The notes below the pieces were generated by a model, which saw nothing but the letters and a program-made list of their open reading frames with translations, was not told the DNA's origin and searched no databases. 64,000 nucleotides of DNA from Emmonsiellopsis sp. PD_33 (lineage: Eukaryota > Ascomycota > Eurotiomycetes > Onygenales > Ajellomycetaceae). The position numbers and the translations under genes were made by a program. The DNA lies in NCBI GenBank assembly GCA_032988165.1, contig JANTQF010000077.1, positions 62,001-126,000 on the forward strand. Direction: 5' to 3'. Positions 24,168 to 35,379 of this stretch are shown piece by piece (positions within the stretch are counted from its first letter, which is position 1; every line of letters begins with the position of its first letter).

Positions 24168-24280
24168 AGTAAATTTTAGTGTATCTATTCTACCACCAAT
24201 AAAAAGGCTTGAATACTTAGATATGGCCTATCACTAATTAGTCTAATCCAGACAGTCAAAAAAAGATGCTAAAATTTACT
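24168..24280. mobile_element. Short inverted-repeat element (MITE-like), copy 1
   Basis: 113 bp bounded by a perfect 12-bp inverted repeat, AGTAAATTTTAG at 24,168-24,179 and its complement at 24,269-24,280. The interior resembles, in reverse, the element at 54.36-54.49 kb (shared TTCAAG-C-TTT and TGATGGCAGAA-like blocks). It has no coding capacity. Confidence 0.6.
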
Positions 24281-24359
24281 CACATACAGACAAGAAGATA
24301 AGCATCAATCTCTTAAATGAAGTAAGAAAGAGGTATATGCATCTAATAGTATGAAATAG

Positions 24360-24800
24360 AGTAATAAGTAATATTAAAGAAATAGATTATAGTAGAGCTA
24401 ATATTAATATAGCTAATATAAGTAGCAATGTAAATACCTAGACTACTAACATTGATGTGGATGGAGGTAGAGACACACCACTTAATATTAATATAATCTA
24501 ATATAAGTAGTGATGATGGGGACACCTCTACCAACATTAATAAGAATGGTAGTAGAGACATACCAGCTAATATTAATGCAGCTAATGTGAGTAATCAAGG
24601 AGATACCTCTACTAATATTAATAGAGATAGTAGTAGAAACACACTGGCTAATATTAGCACAGCTAATGTGAGTGGCTAAGGAGACACCTCTACTAATATT
24701 AATGGGGATAGTGGTAGGGACACACTGGCTAATATTAGCATAACTAATATAAGTATTGATGGGAACACCTCTACTAATATTAATGTAGAGGGTGGCAAAT
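24360..24800 (-). repeat. 81-bp minisatellite array (copy 2, inverted)
   Basis: The same 81-bp unit as at 20,460-21,050 but on the opposite strand; the minus-strand reading gives NISQCVPTTIPINISRGVSL and variants. About five units. Together the two arrays form a large inverted pair ~3.3 kb apart. Confidence 0.8.
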
Positions 24801-25905
24801 AACACAGTCACATAAATTAAATAGAGGAATAAAGGATAAAGACATAAAGACAGGCAAAAGAAAAGTCAAAGTAATAAAGGAGTAACATTCTAAGGCTACT
24901 AGTCAATCCTATTTTTTAAAAAAATGAAAAACTAGCACCCAAAATCAACCCAGCCATACATATAAAGTAGAAGGAAAAGAGACAGTAAAAAGCCCAGACA
25001 GAGAGTCAGATTTACCCCTTAAAACTAAGTACTCAAAAATAAAGCTAATCAAATCAATTAAAAGAGATAAAGTAAGATTCATCCAGATTTTAAAGCCTTC
25101 AAACTTACCCCCTAAGGGAGGAGATCATCTAACCCTCTACTCAATTAATAATGATGGGGTTATCAGGTATAAACCCAGGCTGATCACTAGTGCAGGAGGC
25201 AGGAGGCAGAGAAGAGTCTGAAGGGGAAGTCTAAGATATATTATTTCAGTATATATCTCATACAGTGTATTGGTAGCAATTATTCTATAGGTAGTTTCCA
25301 CAACACCCCTCAAAATGGTTAGAAACTTGAATATAGATAGGAAATAATCAACAGTATACTTAGTAGGCATGGCAGGAAAAATCAATTCATTGCACATCAG
25401 ATTATTATCCACAGAATTGAATTAATAGTACATTCATATAGAAGTATTTAGGATGAATAAAGTTAGTAGGTTCAATTACATTCTATATGTACATTATATT
25501 CCTCCCAGGCTGGACTAGTAGTGCCTGGGCATCAGAATGAAAGTTATAGTAGAAGTGTGCCAGCTTCTGACCAGCAACAGGCAGTATTTAATGCTGGTTA
25601 GTGAGTAACTCATATGCTAACCTATATATTATGTTAGTCTTACTATTTCTCTATTTTATGATGTCAAAGTTTTATACATACATCTTTTGTATTGAATGTG
25701 ATATTAGAGGAGGAAGGTGACAGGATTTTCTTTTCAGGAAGGAAGGGAGGTAGTTTGAGGGTTTATTTCAATATAGTTATAGCTAGTATAATATAGGGAG
25801 GAGAATGTTGATGATCTTTAGTAGGAGAGAAGATATCTAAGAAAAGAGAAAAAAAAGATAGGGGAGAAATAGAAAAGAGTCAGATATTTAGAACTTTTTA
25901 CCTCT
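24801..25905. other. Unassigned AT-rich segment
   Basis: 1.1 kb without a recognisable relic. A 91-codon minus-strand frame at 25,137-25,412 has a few chromodomain- or Gag-like hydrophobic stretches but no motif I can name. Confidence 0.3.
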
Positions 25906-26220
25906 TTTATATATAAAGCTTTGTGAAAGCTTTTGAATCAAAAGGGGAGAGATATGACACTTCACAAAAGCATCTGAATGGAAATGGGAGGGATATAGCA
26001 CTTTATGAAAGCTCAAGTTGAAAGGGAGGGAACATGGCACTTTATAAAAGCACTTGAATTGAAAGGGGAGGGACATGGCACTTTATTAAAGCACTTGAAT
26101 CAAAAGGGGAGGGATATGGTGCTTTATGAAAGCTCAAGTTGAAAAAGGAGGGATATAGCACTTCATAAAAGCACTTAAATTAAAAGGGAAGGAATATGGT
26201 ACTTTACAAAAGCTTTCAAA
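25906..26220. repeat. 41-bp minisatellite
   Basis: Seven to eight imperfect units of about 41 bp with core AAAGCACTTGAAT-(7-8 nt)-GGGGAGGGA and GGCACTTTAT. Two of the clearest units start with CACTTGAAT at 26,051 and 26,092. Some units replace the first part by GCTCAAGTTGAAA. Confidence 0.8.
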
Positions 26221-26389
26221 TTTTAAATTAAATATATGACTGTATGGACACATTGACCATCTAGTAAAGTATTAGTAATGATTATCCTTCCTATTAGGTA
26301 TCACTTTGTATGAATCTAGTTCTAGTATCATTCTTTTATTTCAGTAGGAAGATACTTATATCTCTTTAGGGTCCTTCATTCTTTACCCC

Positions 26390-26580
26390 TCCTGTAGCAG
26401 AGTCAGTGTCTTCTCCTCTTCCAGACTCTATATCTAAGACTCCTCCAAGCTCTATATCTTCATCTAATTAGACATCTATTCCACATTGTACCTATAATAG
26501 CTATCACAAGTAATATATCATTAGTTCTTAATATGCCTGGTGTTCAGTGTGTCTGGGTTTAATCAGAGCAGCTAATAAGA
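26390..26580 (+). mobile_element. Helitron-family fragment, direct orientation
   Basis: Matches 18,540-18,750 of Helitron remnant A in the same orientation (shared run around CAAGTAATATATCATTA and TTCAGTGTGTCTG). It abuts, head to head, an inverted fragment that continues the same family, so an inversion or two nested insertions are needed. Confidence 0.6.
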
Positions 26581-27815
26581 AGAGGAATCCACAGAGAAAG
26601 TGTGTAGCATATAGATACATAGAGAACATTAAAACTAATAAAGATAATATATGAGATGATCAAAATAACAGTTTATCTCATACATTCAGTGATTATAGGC
26701 CTCATATTCAGTCCTCAACCAAGTGAATGCATCAGGCAAGAAAGAGATAGGCTATACTAGTAGTACTAATACAGTTAATAGAGCTGTAGAGATAGGTCAT
26801 ATCAGCAGCACTAGCACAGCAACAGAAGGTACTAGTAGCACTCACTTATGAGCAGGTAGAATAGAGATAGATAGTATTAGTATAGTCAATTAAGCAGCCT
26901 CATTCATCTGCTCAGACCATAGAGCCTTCATAAAATCATTAGGAAGCCTAGGACCCAGGACATCATTAAGGGCATTATAATAAGGGATGCTGAAAGGATC
27001 CCAAACAACCACTAAAGATAGTAAGAAAACAGAAGGATTGAAGCCCAGATAGAGCTTAAGAGATGATAGAAGATATTCAGTAGGAAGAGAAATAAATATA
27101 CTAACAGTATAGACATATAAGATATATATATAGTGAAGAGGCAGAACATATAGGTTGTTGATAGACTGGCCGCTGGGACCATGAATTTTCATGCATGTTT
27201 AGTTTGGTTTGGTTTGGTTTTAGTCACACATGAGTGACTAAAACATGATTTTAAATTTTAAAACAGGTAAAATGATCAACCTTTTTAATTTAAAATGGGA
27301 CCAAACATGACTAGGATTATTCCATGATACTTCCATGTCACTTCTTGGCATTTCTTGGCAAAAAACTACTATTTTTAGTATACTTTTTAGGGAATTTTCC
27401 TAGATTTCCAGGGTGAAAATTGGATTAAAAATTTCCTAGTTTTAAAAAGTCATTTAAAATACATTTTAACTTATTTAAAATATAAAATATTTTAGTTTAT
27501 AATGGGACTAAACTACATGGTCCTGTTTGGTTTGATTTGGTTTGATTTTATGCCTGTGGGACCAAATGGGACCATGCAGGAAAAGTGATAAAACATGTAT
27601 GAAATGGGACTAACTATTAATGAAAAATGAGTGACTAGGTAAGTATATATATATTTACATGGTCCCAGTGGCCAGTCTAGTTGTTGAGAATAGAATGAAA
27701 AGAGGAGGTTAAAGTAGAGAGATCAAAGCATATTACATGACTAAAAGATAGTGAGCAAAAGAATGCTAAAATATAAGTATTTTCCTTATATTCCTCATCA
27801 AGTTATTACAGGCTT
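26581..27815 (-). mobile_element. Helitron-family 5' fragment, inverted, split by a hAT-like MITE
   Basis: The minus strand matches 17,517-18,250 of remnant A and 40,036-40,560 of remnant C. It keeps a readable stretch DPFSIPYYNALNDVLGPRLP also present, mutated, at 17.8 kb. The segment 27,162-27,679 is a younger insertion. Confidence 0.65.
27162..27679. mobile_element. 518-bp hAT-like MITE with 22-bp TIRs and 8-bp target duplication
   Basis: Ends are TAGACTGGCC(G/A)CTGGGACC plus ATG on the left (27,162-27,183) and its reverse complement on the right (27,658-27,679), 21 of 22 matching. The single difference is G/A at a CpG. The flanks are the direct repeat GTTGTTGA at 27,154-27,161 and 27,680-27,687, an 8-bp target-site duplication as made by hAT transposases. 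The interior has repeated TTTGGTTTGG and GGGACCA blocks and no coding capacity. Removing it joins the interrupted Helitron fragment so that it matches the uninterrupted copy at 40.1-40.2 kb. Confidence 0.88.
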
Positions 27816-28045
27816 AGTATAACCTATGCCAACATTCAACTATTAATATTGATTATTCTATGGACTGCCAGCAACCACTAATAAGTAATCATGAATATTA
27901 TACTACTAACATTAGATATTATATAGTGGTAATAACTACTAATATTAGTCTATTAATATTTAATATCATGTGGTGCTAACACCCACCAACATTGGTCTGC
28001 CAATATTTAATATCATGTGGCACTAATAACTAGCCTGCCTGGGCT
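27816..28045. repeat. 47-bp tandem repeat
   Basis: Units of 47 bp between 27,900 and 28,040, core AATATTTAATATCATGTGG with CACCCACCAACATTGG; two good copies and decayed neighbours. Its reverse complement shares blocks (TGTTAGCACCACATGAT) with the 63-bp array at 34.74-35.06 kb, so the two may be related. Confidence 0.65.
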
Positions 28046-29985
28046 AACATAATCAATTAAATTATACCCCATGCAGACCCCTCAACTTACAGTCTGTTGA
28101 GGTTTTATAATCATATTATATGGCAAACCAGATATTATACATATATTTTATAATTAGTAGATGATGTCTCTTTAGCTGATTTAGACATCTAGTTATTTTA
28201 GAGTCATTAACTATTATTTATTTATGTGTGTGACTAAATGGCAGGCCAGATGCAAATATATATATATATATGTAATGATAATCCTACTAGCATTACAAGC
28301 TATCAGTTAATTAATGAGACAAGGAATCCATATAATCTCTACAAGTTAATCAGATGAGGAAATATGCCTGATTCCTATAATTTAATTGAATTAAAATCAG
28401 CTGAGATACCATTATGGGCAAAAAAGGGGATATCAAAGAGGAGGTCACAGAGGGGGTTGAAGTCATCAGCTATTAGTGCTATTATTAACTGCTGCTGCCA
28501 TTATTGGCCATCAGTGCATTGAAAAACACACCCAAAGTAAAGATTCATTATTATCTAGGCTGACATGTATAATCTGCTCTATTTTGATATTATATGTTAT
28601 TTTGATATTATACATTATTTTGATATTAAACATCCTCAATTAATCCTAATATTATCAAGATAAGTAGTTATTTGAAGCATCTAATGCTCATCATCTACTA
28701 CATGCTATATCTAGTGTCTTCAAAGTCTATTTCTATATCTTATATAGTTAGTCATTACATCTATAATCCATCCCATCCTCTACTCACATATCAGATTCTT
28801 ATTATCCTAAATTACCTAAATATTTGCATTATTCATTATCTTATCATCAATGAGGTTCCTAAGCTCATTTTCATCATCTACTGCTTGTGCATATATGTCA
28901 TAGTCATTGTAGATGATGGTAGTAGACTTAGAGGGCTATAAATGCTAGTAGAATATAACTTGAAGGTCAGATCTGATGACATCCCACTTGTTTCATCTAT
29001 TAAGGAGATTGGTATTACTAATATTATTACTCCTATTTCTACATGTCTCCTCTATCATCTACTAAATCTACTCATTACTGAAATGATATAGGCAATCAGG
29101 CTGGCTCAGCAGTTCATATTTATAGTGGTAGAAATTCCCCTGGGAATAGTGAAGGTAACACTTATTCTTACCTTTAACCTCTTATAACTCAATACTGCTG
29201 ATAAAGTTCTGGCACAGCTCATAGCTTCATTATTCTAGGTAGATGATAATTATTTTACAGTGTTTCTTCACATTAGCTGGCCATCAACTCAACTTAACCA
29301 CAAAATAGATAGGCTGCCTGCACCCAGCACAGGTAGATTAATCCTTAAACTCCATTATCTAATAGATTGAGAAATCTATCTCTCTTTAATTCCACAGTAG
29401 GTTAATGTATTCTACATCATATCAGTCAGATCATCTGATTGAATGAGTACTGTAATTAAGCTTAGTAAGTAATTATTACTTACTGAGGTGAAAATAGCAC
29501 TAGCATCCAGACAACACTGAGAATGTCTCTAAGAGCTTATTATTAAGATAGATTCTATATTACTACTTCAACCTAATAGCTGTTAAATATTAGTCAGTGC
29601 ACACATAGTATATTAAAGTAGATCATATAATATTAATAGGTATACCTCTATTAGCCTCATCATTCAGTAGGAAGCTATATTTAGTTAGATCATATTTGAA
29701 ATGACAGGTTATTTCTTATTTGCATGTCCCTCTCATATGAAATTAGCAGTTAGTGTTACTTTTTTTTAGTATTATACAGTATGCATCTGACACACTATCT
29801 CTCTTTCCTGGCTCATATCACTATGAGCAGGGATTCAATCAGTAATGACTATTTAGCCAGTATTTGCAGTCCTTATTAGTTGACATGGTTCAAGTTGTTT
29901 TGGTATTGAATGTTGTTTTGATATTAGATGATGTTTTAATATTAAATGAATAGTTAAAGTAAGATTATTAGATTAAAAGCATTGA
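28046..29985. other. Unassigned AT-rich segment with two 18-bp repeat clusters
   Basis: No assignable relic. It contains two small arrays of an 18-bp unit with core TTTTGATATTA at 28,581-28,634 and 29,897-29,950. An 89-codon frame at 28,672-28,941 is Ile/Tyr-rich and probably chance. Confidence 0.45.
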
Positions 29986-30055
29986 ATGAAAGCATCTCAA
30001 TGAAAGTGTTCTAATGAAAGTATCCTGATGAAAGCATTCTAATGAAAGTGTCTGA
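29986..30055. repeat. 14-bp tandem repeat
   Basis: Five units of 14 bp with core AATGAAAG followed by six variable bases; ATGAAAG starts at 29,986, 30,000, 30,014, 30,028 and 30,042. Scattered single units continue to 30,115. Confidence 0.75.
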
Positions 30056-30424
30056 GATTCTAAATGAAATCATGCAGATGAAAGTATACAAATAAAAGGT
30101 CCTAATGAAAGTATTTAAATCAAAGCAATAAGAGTCAAGTGATCACATTATGAGATTAAGGTTATTAAAAGAAAAGAGTTAAGTAATTATATAATGAGGC
30201 TAATATTATTAGAATATAAAGATTTAGTGATGATCTATAGCATATTATGTAGCTACTTCCATTCAATTTTGTAAATAGAGCTAAATCTATTTAAGCTTTA
30301 GGATTTAGCTCTTAACTTAATTATTCACCTGAGAAGCCTACAAGCTTTTCAACTAACTTCTTATAATACTATAATAGCCTAACTCATTACTAACTTACCA
30401 TCACCACCTCACCACCAACATCAG

Positions 30425-30660
30425 AAATTTAGAGCCAACTTTAATGAAGAAGCTCAGCTAGTAAGTCATACTGTATTCTTTATTTATAACATTTTCATTC
30501 TGATCTTTACATCTAACCCCAATCTGTTGCTAACTTCCTACTACTGCCCTGCTAACTTTAGAGCTAACTTTAGTGAAGAAGCTTCAAGTCAGCTAGTAAA
30601 TCATACTGCATTCTCTATTTATAATATTTTCATTCTGATATTTGCATCTAGGTTATTATA
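30425..30660. repeat. ~127-bp direct duplication with splice-like sequence
   Basis: Two copies of a ~127-bp segment (AGAG-C-AACTTTA-TGAAGAAGCT, then a shared TCATACTG-ATTC-TTATTTATAA block). The first copy has GTAAGT and the second ends CATCTAG, which looks like a duplicated intron of a dead gene. It lies just upstream of the long unassigned frame at 31.0 kb. Confidence 0.5.
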
Positions 30661-30999
30661 ATTACTCTATTCAATAAAGCAATTAGTGAAGTTATGAGCT
30701 ATACAGTACAGAATCTGAATCAGCTCAAAACTAAATTCAATTAATAACTTGCAGTATCCTCCAACTACCACACAATCAAGTAGGATACTAGCTATAAGAG
30801 GCAATTTAGGATCCACACCATTAATGAATGCATCAGCCAAGGCCTGTTAGATGTAATGGATATTCCTATCAGATAGGCAGAGGAACCCCTCAATAATGAT
30901 AGATACATTATAGGTGATTATCAGATTATTATTATTAACCTCTTTAGCAAACAAGTCTATATAATGACTTGGAAATACAGTAGGAACTAGTAACTATTT

Positions 31000-31089
31000 A
31001 ATCCTAAAATAGCATCCAATTCTAAAATAGCATTTAATTTCAAAACATCATCTAATCTTAAAATATCATCTAATCTCAAAACATCCACA
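31000..31089. repeat. 18-bp minisatellite cluster
   Basis: Five units of 18 bp, type AATCCTAAAATAGCATCC, in perfect register. Translated in the surrounding relic frame as NPKIAS-like hexapeptides. Confidence 0.8.
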
Positions 31090-31754
31090 CCAATCTATCC
31101 ATCAGTCAAATCTAAAGAGCCCAGTCTTAAGTATTAGAAACTCTCATCACTGACATGGTGAACCCCATCAGCATATTAATCAGAGAGATCAATGATAATA
31201 ACTAATTATAGTAGTAATTATAGGTCTTTATCATCCTTTACTTGTGCTTCAGATTTCAGAGCTGCCAAACCAACATTAAACATACTTGATAACTAGATCC
31301 AACATGTGGAGTTTCACACTATTAACTCTCTGATAGATGAAGATAACTAGCTCACTGTGTGCATATCAGCAGATCTGGCATCTCATATAGTCAGGAGACT
31401 GAACCCAGTCAACCATCTTATAAAGGAAGATTATAGTAACTAACTGGAAGAGCTGAAGAATAATAGCATCATTCATTTCAATCTAGAGGCTCAGTAAGTC
31501 TTTCTTATAGATTCATATTATTTAGAACAGTCAGTTAGCATTAGAATCAATCAAGTAATCTTATAGATCATCCAATGCAAGATAACCTTCTTTGCAGATA
31601 GAATAGTCAAATTAGATATGCTATCATAGTAGTGGGTAGTTTAGTTTAAGATCTAGAAGAAATTCAACAAGCATAAATATCCAATTAGCTTTGATAATGA
31701 TGATGATAATACTGAAGCCCTAAGATATAATATTATTTCTACTATATCATTTAA

Positions 31755-31862
31755 CATTGAAATAGATAATTCAATTTAAATAGACAATTCAATCCCAAAA
31801 GACAATTCAATCCTAAAAGACAATCTAATCCCAAAAGATAATCCAATCCTAAAAGACAATCT
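31755..31862. repeat. 18-bp minisatellite cluster
   Basis: Units of 18 bp, type AATCCCAAAAGACAATTC; four clean units from 31,791 and two decayed ones before. In the relic frame they read IPKDNS/ILKDNL. Confidence 0.8.
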
Positions 31863-33580
31863 ACTAGTTAAGTCATCTCCCAAGGTGCCCACATCCCCTG
31901 CCAATCCAGCTGATGAGACAGAAGACAGTCAAATAGCAATAGACTCCCTAATGCCCAGTCAGCAGGTCAAGTCATCTCTCAAGATGCTCACATTCCTAAA
32001 CAGTTCAACACTAAAAACTCCCACCTCAGAGATTATTATGATCCTGGATCTCAATGAGCAGCTAGAAACTAATATTAATAGTGCTTGAATAAATGATATA
32101 TATAATCTTGACAACATCAGTCTAATTTCTCAAGTAGTAGACACAACAAGATGCCACCAACTCATCAAATATAATGAGAGTCTATTTACCTACTTCTTCA
32201 TGTTTGAGAACAAGGTAGTAGACTATAAAGATCCCTTAACTAAAATTAAAATATTATATATAAAGAGGGTATTCTTCAGCTACTAGGCCTTTACTGCATT
32301 CTAAATGCTGTTAGCAGACAACAAAGTGAGAAGGAGCATTCTAGATGACAAGATGAAGCTTGGGAAAACCACTGAGTAGATTACCTATATTATTCTTAGA
32401 TTCTTACTGGCATTAAATTATGATTCAGTTAGGGAATCCCAAGAGTCTAATTCCAAAATAGCTTATAAACACCTTCAAAAAGACACAGCTCCTACTATAC
32501 CATGCTCAATACAGTCATAATAGCCCTTCAGGTGCCTCTATGTCATGGTTCAAGAGCCACACATCAATCAGAAGGCACTGCTAAAGATATAGAGGATCAG
32601 AAAGGGTTATTCTCTCATTATAGCCTTATTATTACTTCTATCTGTATGAGTTAACAAGTTCATAAATATTATTAACTCTGAGTTATTATTGAGATTATTT
32701 GTGCAGCCCTCCATCTCTTCTGAAAGTTTTATAGCTAAGAGATTTAAGAAGCACAGTTTAAGTGCTAAGGTATATCTACTTTCATCTATCTCTAAAGACC
32801 TCATATCTCATGCTAAACTCAATGACTGTATAGTGCTGATAACATCATACATGATGGATTGTATGCATTAAACTCTAACATTAATGCCTGCATGAAACTA
32901 AAAACTACTAGTCTATAATGAATCTCATCTGAAGAAGAGTAAGAATAGTACAACTATCTGCAATTTTTATTTCATTCTGAATGGAATAAAGAAGAAACTC
33001 TATGATGATGTCAAACTACTGCTAACTAATCCTAATATCTGATTAATGTCTAGAACTTCATTTAAGAAAGACCCTTGTAACTTACAGCATTGAATGGGCC
33101 TTCTGGAAACTGATTATTAGTTAAAATTAAACATACTGTATTAGGCCTATCAGAAGGAGTTCAAAAAGCTCAGTTAGAATACCTCTACTACACTAGGCAA
33201 CTACATGAAGACTTATAGTATGATAGAAGCATTTAAGGCCCAACTGAGGGGATTTATCCTTCTATTTGCATGGATTCTCAAATGCATCATGATTCAGCAA
33301 GACACTAATTATAAATAGTTTAATAAGAATATCATTGACCTCTTCCCACATGAGGACTGTGATATCATAATTAAATTAATTAATACTCAAAAAGAAGCTA
33401 TAAAGGGGATAGAGGCTAAAGCCATTGCAGCTATCAAGGCAGCCTTTATGAATGCTCATAACTTGTAGTTATAAAGAGGTAGAAAGGATTCAGAACCAAT
33501 CCTATGTATATCTACATTCTTTAAAAATTCTCACTATGCTTATATGCTAGCAATTTTCCCTGGAGCCATGAACATTATTC

Positions 33581-33688
33581 AATCCCAAAATAATATTAAA
33601 TTCTAAAATAATGTTAAATCTCAAAACAATGTTAAATTCCAAAATAATGTTAAATCCCAAAATAATGTCAAACACCAAAATAATAATA
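33581..33688. repeat. 18-bp minisatellite cluster
   Basis: Six units of 18 bp, type AATCCCAAAATAATGTTA. In the relic frame they read QNNVKS/QNNVKF, a different frame of the same DNA unit. Confidence 0.85.
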
Positions 33689-34734
33689 ACCCTAAGGATG
33701 TGGATACCAACAAGAATGAGGATTCAGATGACTCAGATGACTCAGATGAAAAGGATGAGGAGAATTACTCAGATGAGAAGAATAAAGATGATTTTGATGA
33801 TGACTGACCTGGGTTTCATTTCACTAATAAGAAACTTAATATGAAAAAAGATAAGAATGATAAAAGTATATAAAAACCTCAATTGAAAAAGAACACTTCT
33901 TTATCTTCAATGCCCTACTCCCCCTTTATTATAGACCTTATTAAGAGGGTAAAGGTGAAGTTCATTGAAAAGCTACTAGCTGATCTAGTAATATCTCAAG
34001 ACTATGCTAGTCATACTGAGAAATTAGTGATAATTGTCTCTGAACCTACTGTTATTACCATTTTGAAAGAGGTATATTTACTTACCCCTTATGAATTTAC
34101 ATGATATAACAGTGTGAGCTAACTAGATTCTAGCATCTTGAGGAACTCAGTTATCCTGTTGCAGCACTATATGAGTATGTAATAGCCTCAAACAGATAAG
34201 ATCTAATTAATGCATTTAACTTCAATTAGGAATCATATAACTACTATAATGGGAAAACCCCACTTATTATCATTATTACTTCAAAAATTCTCACCTAGAG
34301 ATTCATACTTGTTAGAGCCCACCATCTGGTTCTATTAATCCCTGAATAGCTACAGACTAATGAAGAACAGACTACAAACCAGATTACTTAAATAGGCTAG
34401 AAAAATGATAAGACCTATCACCACTAGATAGTATGTGAAGACATAAAGGTTGAAGTGGGGATTCTTTATCATTAGAATTTATAGCTAAAGTTTAATAAAA
34501 TCACTATGCAAGCATCATATGAGTCAGCTGATTAATTAGCATGGGAGAAGCAGTAGAGAAAGGATGTAATAACTCTAGTATGATGTCAGCAGACAGAGTT
34601 GAGAACCAGTTTAAGTTAGATTTTATATTTAGTAGTTGTGAAGTAATAATAATAGTTATCTTGCCTTTAAATTATCCTTTAAATACTCTACTCTAAGTTA
34701 TATGCTTCTGTAGCACTCTACCCTGGCCAACATT

Positions 34735-35060
34735 CACAGTCTAATATGATTTGTAATGTTGGTGGTCCAAGAACCTTCATGATTAATTAGTAACTTATAA
34801 ATTTAATAGTCTAATATTTGTAGTTATAAATTTGGTGGTTGATTAGCATCATGTGACTCACAAATTTAGCAGTCTAATATTTATAGTTACAAATTTAGTA
34901 GTTAATTAACATCACATAACTTATAAATTTAGCTGTCCAACATTCACTATCATAAATTTGACAGTTGGTTGGCACCATGTGACTCATAAATTTAGTGGTC
35001 TAATGTTTGCAGTCACAAATTTGGCTGTTGATTGGTACTACATGATTTGCAATATTCATA
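34735..35060. repeat. 63-bp tandem repeat
   Basis: Four to five units of 63 bp; the marker GTCTAAT (or GTCCAAC) falls at 34,809, 34,872, 34,935 and 34,998, exactly 63 apart. Each unit also holds AAATTTGG-GTTGATTGG and CATGTGACTCATAAATTTAG-like blocks. Confidence 0.85.
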
Positions 35061-35379
35061 CTAGTAGAGATTATTAATTATTACCTGTTGAATATTGTGA
35101 TTTAAAGTTTCATCAGCTATTTTGCATTAATTTTTCTATACACACAGAGATTGCTTTGAATCACAAATATGACACATAAAAAATGAACTGCTGACAGACA
35201 CCTATGCTCTCATGATGATTGCAGGTTTATAACATTAAATCTAAGTGAACTTGATCAACATGAGTCTCATTACTGTAGAAAACACATCCAGATCAACTTG
35301 AAATCTATTATAAATAGCATTTAGAGAGGAGGGATATAGAAAGATGATAGAGCTATCCATATACAAGATGAGTTTAAAC

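Larger units (their letters stand above)
31000..34104 (+). pseudogene. Long single-frame relic ORF of unknown family
   Basis: About 1,030 codons remain readable in one frame (frame of 31,885), broken only by nonsense codons. Readable blocks include LASHIVRRLNPVNHLIKEDY near 31.4 kb, YNESLFTYFFMFENKVVDY near 32.2 kb, LGNYMKTYSMIEAFKAQLRG near 33.2 kb, then an acidic Asp/Ser/Glu tail (33.70-33.81 kb) and a Lys-rich segment. Three 18-bp repeat clusters lie inside it. It ends upstream of the Plavaka transposase relic and could be the first ORF of that or another element. No domain recognised: no zinc knuckle, protease or RT motif. Confidence 0.55.

Noticed and set aside
25906..26220. CRISPR array
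   Set aside because: The ~41-bp units are contiguous and diverged along their whole length, without unique spacers, and this is a eukaryote.
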